Assembly (NCBI RefSeq): GCF_010093345.1
Contig: NZ_PDWT01000001.1
Span: 930,001 to 994,000, forward strand
Reading direction: 5' to 3'
Length of the DNA: 64,000 nucleotides
From: Pseudoxanthomonas yeongjuensis
GTDB taxonomy: Bacteria; Pseudomonadota; Gammaproteobacteria; Xanthomonadales; Xanthomonadaceae
Shown one piece after another: positions 57,793-64,000 of the stretch. The notes under the pieces are model-generated. The model did no database searches. It was given only the letters and a program-made list of their open reading frames with translations, and was not told the origin of the DNA. The position numbers and the translations under genes are program-made. Positions within the stretch are counted from its first letter, which is position 1. Every line of letters begins with the position of its first letter.

Positions 57793-58757
57793 CTTCTGTT
57801 TCGATTACCCATTGGGAAGTGATCGCCCCCGGCGCACTGACCACGGTCCAGGATCGAGGACGCGAGGGCTGGCGGCACCTCGGCGTCGCGCGCGCAGGAG
57901 CGCTGGACCTGGACGCAGCGATGCTGGCGAACGAACTGCTCGGCAACAGTCCCGATGCGGCGGTGCTGGCACTGAGCCTGCAGGGGCCAACGCTGCGGCT
58001 TCCACAGGCTGCCATGATCGCCATCACCGGAGCGATGGTGGTGGCTACGTCGAATGGCATTGCGTTGCCCGGTCATCGGCCTATCGCGGTGCCGGCGGGA
58101 GAACTGAAGCTGACCGGGATCCGTGCGGGCATCCGTGCCTGGCTGGCGGTGGCCGGCGGCTTCGATGCGCCGTCCTTGATGGGCAGCCGCAGCACCGATC
58201 TGCGTGGTGGTTTCGGCGGCATGGAAGGTCGCGCCCTACGTGTCGGCGATCGACTGCCGGTAGTCGCCTCGACCATCGCGGAAATCGCGACACCGCGGAT
58301 CGCCGCCTGGTGGATCGGCAATGACGATCCCGCTTTCGACGACCACCGTCCGATCCGCTTCGTTGCCAGCGCATCCGTGCACGCGAAAGCGCTTGCCAAG
58401 CGACCCTGGCAGGTCAGTCCGAACAGCAATCGACAGGGCATACGGTTGCAGGGCGAAGCATTGGCCGGCGCCGGGCCTGGCCGTGTTTCAGAACCCGTGG
58501 CCATCGGCAGCATCCAGTTGCCGCCCGATGGCCAGCCCATCGTCCTGCTGGCCGACGCCCAGACCATGGGCGGCTATGACCTGCTCGGCCACGTGATCGC
58601 CGCCGACCTGCCACGACTGGCGCAAGCGGGACCCGGCGCCACTCTGGCGTTCGCGCCGGTGGATATCGACGAAGCACGCAGGATCGGCCTGCGGCATCGG
58701 CAACAACAGGCCCGCACCGCGCTCGCGATACGGCAACGCCTGGCCATGCCTTCGTGA
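57789..58757 (+). CDS. pxpC: 5-oxoprolinase subunit PxpC
   Basis: AHS2/biotin-dependent carboxylase-like subunit, 322 residues. Signatures are TTVQDRGREGWRHLGVARAG near the N terminus and ADAQTMGGYDLLGHVIAADL near the C terminus. ATG 57789 overlaps the pxpB stop; the longer open frame is a shadow of the upstream genes. A 171-base gap separates it from pxpA. Confidence 0.94.
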   Translation: MTSVSITHWEVIAPGALTTVQDRGREGWRHLGVARAGALDLDAAMLANELLGNSPDAAVLALSLQGPTLRLPQAAMIAITGAMVVATSNGIALPGHRPIAVPAGELKLTGIRAGIRAWLAVAGGFDAPSLMGSRSTDLRGGFGGMEGRALRVGDRLPVVASTIAEIATPRIAAWWIGNDDPAFDDHRPIRFVASASVHAKALAKRPWQVSPNSNRQGIRLQGEALAGAGPGRVSEPVAIGSIQLPPDGQPIVLLADAQTMGGYDLLGHVIAADLPRLAQAGPGATLAFAPVDIDEARRIGLRHRQQQARTALAIRQRLAMPS

Positions 58758-58762
58758 CCTGC

Positions 58763-58790
58763 CTTCATGAACGGATAAAAGCTGCATAAT
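58763..58790 (+). promoter_or_regulatory. possible promoter ahead of the pxpA half of the operon
   Basis: CTTCAT at 58763 and CATAAT at 58785-58790 (16-base spacing) lie just after pxpC. The -10 is good, the -35 weak. It would give pxpA-DUF969-DUF979-pcp its own start and include the small frame that follows. Confidence 0.35.
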
Positions 58791-58824
58791 CGCCGCTGCT
58801 TTTTTCGCGGGCAGGAAGCTTTCC

Positions 58825-58911
58825 ATGAGCACCGATCTTCTCCCGACCCCGACCCCGACCCCGGCCTTGGCCGCGCCCGGCGTGCCATGCACGCGTGATC
58901 TCGCGATCTAG
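58825..58911 (+). CDS. possible 28-residue peptide between pxpC and pxpA
   Basis: ATG 58825, with AGGAAG 9 bases upstream, opens 28 codons ending in TAG: MSTDLLPTPTPTPALAAP then GVPCTRDLAI. A (CCGACC)n-like run codes for the Pro-Thr repeat. It ends 17 bases before the pxpA start. Proline-rich leaders can stall ribosomes, so a regulatory leader peptide is possible; a chance frame is the alternative. Confidence 0.35.
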   Translation: MSTDLLPTPTPTPALAAPGVPCTRDLAI

Positions 58912-58928
58912 GTGCCCTCGGCAAGCGC

Positions 58929-59690
58929 ATGGCGACAGCACCGCACATAGATTTCAACTGCGACCTGGGCGAAGGCGTCGGCGATGATGCGGCGATCCTG
59001 CCTTTCATCAGTTCGGCCAGCATCGCCTGCGGTTTCCACGCCGGTGGCCCGGCCCTGATGCAGCGCAGCGTGGCCTTGTGCGGCGAACATGGGGTGGCGA
59101 TCGGTGCGCATCCTTCGCACGACGACCGCAAGAACTTCGGACGCATCGCATCTCCCCTTTCGCCCGCCGATGCCTATGCCCTGACTCTGTACCAGGTCGG
59201 CGCGCTGGATGCGTTCGTGCGCGCGGCGGGATTGCGCATGAACCACGTCAAGCCGCACGGCGCCCTTTACAACCAGGCCGCACGCGACCGCGTGTTGGCC
59301 GATGCCATCGCCACCGCGGTGCGCGACCACGACCCCGGGTTGATCCTGTACGGTCTGGCCGGCAGCGCCCTGACCGAGGCCGGCACGGCGCTCGGACTGC
59401 AGGTGGCGCATGAAGCCTTCGCCGAACGCCGTTACGAAGCCGATGCCACGCTGACTCCGCGTAGCCACGCCGATGCGGGCATCGGGGATCCCGCCGATGC
59501 CGCAAGCCAGGTGACGGGCATCCTGCGCGATGGCGTGGTGATCGCGCGCACCGGCGAACGCGTTGCGCTGCAGGCGGACAGCATCTGCCTGCACGGCGAC
59601 CGCGCCGATGCGGCCGGCTTTGCGCAAGCGCTGCACGCCGCCATCGGCGCTGCGGGCTTCCGGATCACGGCACCGGAGCGGCGCGCATGA
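58929..59690 (+). CDS. pxpA: 5-oxoprolinase subunit PxpA (LamB/YcsF)
   Basis: LamB/YcsF-family subunit, 253 residues. Hallmarks are IDFNCDLGEGVGDD, SIACGFHAGGP, IGAHPSHDD and MNHVKPHGALYN. It completes the PxpABC enzyme. The order B-C-A here differs from the E. coli B-C-A block only by the gap with the small frame. It overlaps the next gene by 4 bases. Confidence 0.95.
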   Translation: MATAPHIDFNCDLGEGVGDDAAILPFISSASIACGFHAGGPALMQRSVALCGEHGVAIGAHPSHDDRKNFGRIASPLSPADAYALTLYQVGALDAFVRAAGLRMNHVKPHGALYNQAARDRVLADAIATAVRDHDPGLILYGLAGSALTEAGTALGLQVAHEAFAERRYEADATLTPRSHADAGIGDPADAASQVTGILRDGVVIARTGERVALQADSICLHGDRADAAGFAQALHAAIGAAGFRITAPERRA

Positions 59691-60388
59691 ACTACTGGCC
59701 GCTGCTAGGCATCGCGGTGGTGGTGGCCGGCTTCGTGCTGCGCTTCAATCCGGTGCTGGTGGTGGTGGTCGCCGGATTGACCAGCGGACTGCTGGCCGGG
59801 ATCGCCCTGCCCGACCTGCTCGCGTTGCTGGGCACCAGTTTCGTCGAGAACCGCGCGCTGCTGATGTTCCTGCTGACCCTGCCGGTCATCGGACTGCTCG
59901 AGCACTACGGTCTGCGCGAACGCGCCAAGGAATGGATCGCCAGCTTCCGCGGGCTGACCCTGGCGCGTTTCCAGATCGCCTACCTGGCCATCCGCCAGCT
60001 CGCGAGCATGGCCGGCCTGACCCATGTCGCCGGTCCCGCGCAGACGGTGCGTCCGCTGGTGGCGCCGATGAGCGAGGCCGCCGCCGAACGCACGCTGGGC
60101 GAACTGACCGACAGCGAACGCGAACAGGTGCGGGCCAGCGCCGCGGCGACCGACAACATCGGCCTGTTCTTCGGCGAGGACGTTTTCGTCGCCATCGGCG
60201 CGGTGCTGCTGATCCAGGGCTTTTATGCGCGCAACGGTATCGAACTGGAGCCGTTGACCATCGCGATCTGGGCCCTGCCTACCGCGATCGCCGCCTTCGT
60301 CATCCATTCGATCCGCCTGAAGCTGCTGCAGCGCCGGCTCGAGCGCACGCGCGCCGCGGCGACCGGAACGGCCGATGCTGAAGATTGA
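59687..60388 (+). CDS. DUF969 membrane protein, probable 5-oxoproline transporter subunit
   Basis: Integral membrane protein of 233 residues with about five hydrophobic segments and conserved LEHYGLRERAKEWI and MAGLTHVAGPAQTVRPLVAP. DUF969 and DUF979 proteins occur together and are associated with 5-oxoproline use. Here the pair sits inside the pxp-pcp operon, which supports uptake of pyroglutamate. Direct transport is inference. Confidence 0.88.
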   Translation: MNYWPLLGIAVVVAGFVLRFNPVLVVVVAGLTSGLLAGIALPDLLALLGTSFVENRALLMFLLTLPVIGLLEHYGLRERAKEWIASFRGLTLARFQIAYLAIRQLASMAGLTHVAGPAQTVRPLVAPMSEAAAERTLGELTDSEREQVRASAAATDNIGLFFGEDVFVAIGAVLLIQGFYARNGIELEPLTIAIWALPTAIAAFVIHSIRLKLLQRRLERTRAAATGTADAED

Positions 60389-61343
60389 TTACTTCTACTG
60401 GCTGGTCGCGGCCTTCCTGCTGGTCGCCGCGGGCTACAACCTGCGCGAACGGCGTTACGCCACGGCGGCGTTCTGGCTGATCCTGACCGGTCCGTTCGCA
60501 TTCGGGGCGCAGATCCTCGCCGCGGCCAGGACGGGCGTGCAATGGCCGGCGCAGGCGATGGGCGCCGGCGTGATCGCATTGGGCGCGCTGGCCGCGCTCA
60601 GCCGCCTGGGCACGCCGCCCGACAACGCCGAGGCGCTGGCGCGACGCCAGGCCCTGGCAGCGACCCTGCGCAACCGGCTGTTCCTGCCGGCACTGCTGAT
60701 TCCCGTGCTGACCCTGGTGTTGTTCGTCGCCAGCAAGTGGCTGCCGGGCATGGACCGGTTGATGGATCCCAAGGCCCTGACCCTCAGTTCGCTGGGCATC
60801 GCCAGCCTGCTCGCCTTGATCGCCGGCTTGTGGGTGACACGCGCCCGATCGACCGAACCGCTGGCGCAGGGACGCCGCCTGCTGGATTCGCTGGGCTGGG
60901 CGGTATTGCTGCCGATGGTGCTGGCGACACTGGGCGGCGTGTTCGCCGCGACCGGCGTGGGCGAAGTCATCGCGGCACTGGTGGGACAGGTGATCCCGAT
61001 CGAAAACCGCGTCGCCTGCTTGCTGGCGTTCGCGCTGGGCATGGTCCTGTTCACCGTGATCATGGGCAACGCCTTCGCCGCGTTCCCGGTGATGATGGCC
61101 GGCATCGGCCTGCCGCTGCTGATCCGCAAGCATGGCGCCGATCCCGCCAGCCTCGGCGCCATCGGCATGCTCACCGGTTATTGCGGCACCCTGCTCACGC
61201 CGATGGCCGCCAACTTCAACATCGTGCCGGCGGTGCTGCTGGAGTTGAAGGACCCGTATGCGGTGATCCGTTCGCAGGCGATGACGGCTTTCGCACTGAT
61301 GGCGGTCAATGTCGCCTTGATGCTGGTGTTGTGTTTCCGATGA
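60375..61343 (+). CDS. DUF979 membrane protein, probable 5-oxoproline transporter subunit
   Basis: 322 residues with about nine hydrophobic segments (LIPVLTLVLFVASKWLPG; TVIMGNAFAAFPVMMAGIGL; IGMLTGYCGTLLTPMAANFN). It overlaps the DUF969 gene by 14 bases and pcp by 4 bases. It is the expected partner of the DUF969 subunit. Confidence 0.88.
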   Translation: MLKIDYFYWLVAAFLLVAAGYNLRERRYATAAFWLILTGPFAFGAQILAAARTGVQWPAQAMGAGVIALGALAALSRLGTPPDNAEALARRQALAATLRNRLFLPALLIPVLTLVLFVASKWLPGMDRLMDPKALTLSSLGIASLLALIAGLWVTRARSTEPLAQGRRLLDSLGWAVLLPMVLATLGGVFAATGVGEVIAALVGQVIPIENRVACLLAFALGMVLFTVIMGNAFAAFPVMMAGIGLPLLIRKHGADPASLGAIGMLTGYCGTLLTPMAANFNIVPAVLLELKDPYAVIRSQAMTAFALMAVNVALMLVLCFR

Positions 61344-61993
61344 AGAAGTTGCCCACGATCCTGCTGACCGGTTTCGCGCCGTTCGATGGCCAATCGCTCA
61401 ATCCCAGCTGGGAAGCGGTCCGCGCACTGCAGGGCAAGCGCATCGCGGGCCACCGTATCGTCGCGCGCTGCCTGCCGGTCGCGTTCGATGCTTCGTTGAA
61501 ACAGTTGCGCGCCGCCCTCCGCGAAACATCGCCGGAGATGGTGATCTGCGTGGGCCTTGCCGGCGGGCGCGAACGGATCTCGCTGGAGCGCATCGCGATC
61601 AATGTCGATGACGCGCGCATAGCCGACAACGAGGGTCGCCAACCGATAGACGAAGCCATTGTCGTCGACGGGCCCGCCGCGTATTTCTCGACCCTGCCGA
61701 TCAAGTCGATGCTGGCCGGATTGCGCGATGCCGGATTCCCGGTCGAGGTTTCCCAGACCGCCGGCACCTACGTCTGCAACCACGTGTTCTACGGGCTGAT
61801 GCACGCCCTGCGCAGCCGTCGCAAGGTCCGCGCCGGATTCATCCACGTTCCTTATTCTCCGGAACAGGCGGCCGCCATCGCCGGTGCGCCGGGCCTTGCG
61901 CTGGAAACCGTCATCGACGCGCTGCGGCTGGCGCTGCGCATTGCCATGGATACTCCTATCGACCAGCGCATAGGCGCGGGCACCGAGCACTAG
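61340..61993 (+). CDS. pcp: pyrrolidone-carboxylate peptidase (pyroglutamyl-peptidase I)
   Basis: Cysteine peptidase (C15) that removes N-terminal pyroglutamate, 217 residues. Motifs: LLTGFAPFDGQSLNPSWEA, catalytic Glu in GRERISLERIAIN, Cys in AGTYVCNHVFYG and His in AGFIHVPYSPEQ. Last gene of the pxp operon; its product is the substrate of PxpABC. Confidence 0.96.
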   Translation: MKKLPTILLTGFAPFDGQSLNPSWEAVRALQGKRIAGHRIVARCLPVAFDASLKQLRAALRETSPEMVICVGLAGGRERISLERIAINVDDARIADNEGRQPIDEAIVVDGPAAYFSTLPIKSMLAGLRDAGFPVEVSQTAGTYVCNHVFYGLMHALRSRRKVRAGFIHVPYSPEQAAAIAGAPGLALETVIDALRLALRIAMDTPIDQRIGAGTEH

Positions 61994-62105
61994 TCCATTC
62001 CTTGAGCGTGATTCACGCAGGACGGATTCGACAACGACTAGGATTGCCGCACGATCGCGTTACCGCTCCTCGAACAACCCTCCCCTTCCGGCCTGGATCC
62101 ATACG

Positions 62106-63890
62106 ATGCGCTCACTGGACAAACCTTCCCGACTGTTCCTGGCAACTTCCGTCCTCGTCGCGTTGCTGACGGGTTGCAAGCAGCCCGCCGCTCCCGCCGC
62201 CGATACCGCTGCCGTTCCGGCAACTGCCGCGCCCGCTGCCGGCGACGCCACCTGGCAACCGGCCGTGGACGATTTCATCTCCGGTTTCTTCCAGCATTTC
62301 CCCACCTGGGGCGCCAATGCGGGCAAGCATGAATTCGACGGCAAGCTGCCCGACTTCAGTCCGGAAGGGTTGAAGGCGAACATCGACTGGCTGCATGCGC
62401 AACGCGACCGCCTCTCCGCTTTCGGCCAGGACAAGCTGGACGCGACCCAGGGCTTCCAGCGCGACTACGTGCTGGCGGTGATCGATGCGCAGTTGTTCTG
62501 GCTGGAGGATTCCGGTTTCGCCAGGAACAATCCGGGCTTCTACACCGGCGACCTGTCGCCCAGCATGTACCTGACCCGCCCATACGCGCCGCTGCCGCAG
62601 CGCATGGCCGCGTTCGTCGCCTACCAGGAAGCGCTGCCCAAGGCGATCGAACAGATCCGCGGCAACCTCACGGGCCCCTTGCCCGCGACCTATATCGACC
62701 TCGGTGCCAACAGCTTTGGCGGCTACGCCAGCTTCTTCAAGGACCAGGTGCCTGCCATCTTCGCCGAGGTGAAGGACGAGGCCTTGCAGGCGCGCTTCAA
62801 GGCCTCCAATGCCGCCGCGGTGAAAGCCACGCAGGAGATGGCCGACTGGTTCACCGCGCAGAAACCCAAGGCCACCCAGGATTTCGCCCTGGGCGCGGAG
62901 AAGTTCTCGAAGATGCTCTACGCCACCGAGCGCGTGGACCTGCCGCTGGACCAGCTGAAGGCGATCGGCGAGGCCGACCTGCAGCGCAACCTCGATGCCT
63001 TGAAGGCGGCGTGCGACCAGTTCGCCGCCGGCCAGACCATCAACGCCTGCATCGCCAGGGTCGATGCCCACAAGCCCGAAGGCGGCGCGGTCGAAGGCGC
63101 GCGCAAGCAATTGGTCGGGTTGAGGCAGTTCATCCTCGACAAGGACCTGGTGACGATCCCGGGCACCGAGGAAGCCAAGGTCGACGAAGCGCCGCCGTTC
63201 AACCGCTGGAACTTCGCCTACATCGAGATCCCCGGCCCCTACGAAAAGAACCTGCCGTCGGTGTACTACATCGCGCCGCCGGATCCGAAGTGGCCCAAGG
63301 CCGAACAGGAAGCCTACGTGCCGGGCCAGGCCGACCTGCTGTTCACCTCGGCGCATGAAGTCTGGCCGGGCCACTTCCTGCAGTTCCTGCACGCCAACCG
63401 CGCCAAGTGGTCGTTCGGCCAGTTGTTCGTCGGCTACGCCTATGCCGAAGGCTGGGCGCACTACACCGAGGAGATGATGTTCGACGCCGGCGTGGAAGGC
63501 GCGACCCCGGAAGTGCACATCGGCCAGCTGACCAATGCGCTGCTGCGCGACGTGCGTTATCTGTCGGCGATCGGCCTGCATACCGGCGGCATGACCGTGG
63601 CCCAGTCGGAACAGATGTTCAAGGACAAGGCCTACCAGGACCCGGGCAACGCGCGCCAGCAGGCCGCGCGCGGCACCTACGATCCGGCCTACCTCAACTA
63701 CACCATGGGCAAGCTGATGATCATGCAGCTGCGCCAGGACTGGACCGCGAACCATGGCGGGCGCGAAGGCTGGAAAGCCTTCCACGACCAGTTCCTGAGC
63801 TACGGCGGCCCGCCGATCCCGCTGGTGCGCGCGCAGATGCTGGGAGGCAAGGCGGAAGCGAAGCTGTGGCAGGCGCCTGCGAAGGACTGA
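62106..63890 (+). CDS. DUF885 family zinc metallopeptidase-like lipoprotein
   Basis: 594-residue lipoprotein: signal with lipobox LTGC (Cys 24), Ala/Pro linker, then a long helical DUF885 domain. The zinc motif is TSAHEVWPGHFLQF with a further Glu in YAYAEGWAHYTEEMM. It is anchored in the outer or inner membrane facing the periplasm. DUF885 proteins are presumed peptidases; the substrate is unknown. Nothing else is seen in the 112-base gap before it. Confidence 0.9.
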   Translation: MRSLDKPSRLFLATSVLVALLTGCKQPAAPAADTAAVPATAAPAAGDATWQPAVDDFISGFFQHFPTWGANAGKHEFDGKLPDFSPEGLKANIDWLHAQRDRLSAFGQDKLDATQGFQRDYVLAVIDAQLFWLEDSGFARNNPGFYTGDLSPSMYLTRPYAPLPQRMAAFVAYQEALPKAIEQIRGNLTGPLPATYIDLGANSFGGYASFFKDQVPAIFAEVKDEALQARFKASNAAAVKATQEMADWFTAQKPKATQDFALGAEKFSKMLYATERVDLPLDQLKAIGEADLQRNLDALKAACDQFAAGQTINACIARVDAHKPEGGAVEGARKQLVGLRQFILDKDLVTIPGTEEAKVDEAPPFNRWNFAYIEIPGPYEKNLPSVYYIAPPDPKWPKAEQEAYVPGQADLLFTSAHEVWPGHFLQFLHANRAKWSFGQLFVGYAYAEGWAHYTEEMMFDAGVEGATPEVHIGQLTNALLRDVRYLSAIGLHTGGMTVAQSEQMFKDKAYQDPGNARQQAARGTYDPAYLNYTMGKLMIMQLRQDWTANHGGREGWKAFHDQFLSYGGPPIPLVRAQMLGGKAEAKLWQAPAKD

Positions 63891-63916
63891 TACCCGAACG
63901 CAATTCGAGCCTGACC

Positions 63917-63996
63917 GTAGGAGCGTCCATGGGCGCGAGCTCTTGGGCGGGAGCCTCGAGGCGTTACGAAGAGCTCGCGCCCATGGGCGCTCCTAC
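63917..63996. repeat. REP doublet at the window end
   Basis: Inverted 28-base arms, 63917-63944 and 63969-63996, match at 27 of 28 (GTAGGAGCG...GCGAGCTCTT). It lies just after the DUF885 stop and may end its transcript. Confidence 0.85.
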
Positions 63997-64000
63997 AGAT

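Overview
The window is a GC-rich piece of a gammaproteobacterial chromosome, most likely from the Lysobacterales/Xanthomonadales (Lysobacteraceae, e.g. a Lysobacter, Luteimonas or Thermomonas relative). Reasons: the gene order tpiA-secG-tRNA-Leu-nuoA..N-tRNA-fMet-rimP-nusA-infB-rbfA-truB-rpsO-pnp, the asd-fimV-truA-trpF-trpBA-accD block, and many intergenic palindromes of the GTAGGAGCGGGC type. Genus is inference. No CRISPR array, prophage, integrase or IS transposase is visible.

Layout. 1-4.2 kb: two alpha/beta hydrolases, an OsmC protein, an FMN reductase and a small secreted protein; the first gene is clearly poorer in GC than the rest. 4.3-6.6 kb: a MarR regulator with a palindromic operator, followed after 3 bp by a ClC chloride channel. 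6.7-16.4 kb (minus strand): the translation/RNA operon from initiator tRNA through rimP, nusA, infB, rbfA, truB, rpsO to pnp. 16.4-31.5 kb (minus): a complete 14-subunit NADH:quinone oxidoreductase operon, nuoA to nuoN. 31.6-35.7 kb (minus): tRNA-Leu, secG, tpiA, a 2OG-Fe(II) dioxygenase and glmM. 35.7-47.9 kb (mostly minus): accD, trpA, trpB, a divergent LysR/TrpI regulator, trpF, truA, fimV, asd, a 2-hydroxyacid dehydrogenase, aroC, a small GIY-YIG nuclease inside perfect terminal inverted repeats, and prmB. 48-49.5 kb (plus): SCO1/SenC and psd. 49.6-54.7 kb: mltD, a HerA-like ATPase, an orphan secreted protein and a frameshifted remnant. 54.7-64 kb (plus): a lipoprotein, greB, a dienelactone hydrolase, a HIT protein, a pyroglutamate utilisation operon (pxpB, pxpC, pxpA, DUF969, DUF979, pcp) and a DUF885 metallopeptidase lipoprotein.

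Functional logic. The central part couples translation initiation and RNA turnover with respiration. The pxp block forms a self-contained route: Pcp frees N-terminal pyroglutamate, DUF969/DUF979 would carry 5-oxoproline, and PxpABC would hydrolyse it to glutamate.

The most unusual material is intergenic. At least four families of long inverted repeats sit between genes, several inside operons. In one family (9.4-9.6, 11.06-11.14, 40.4-40.6 and probably 55.8 kb) the two arms of each copy match each other better than they match other copies, as if maintained as a folded structure. The GIY-YIG gene at 46.5-46.9 kb is bounded by perfect 30-bp inverted repeats that are themselves palindromes, and looks like a minimal mobile or repeat-associated unit.
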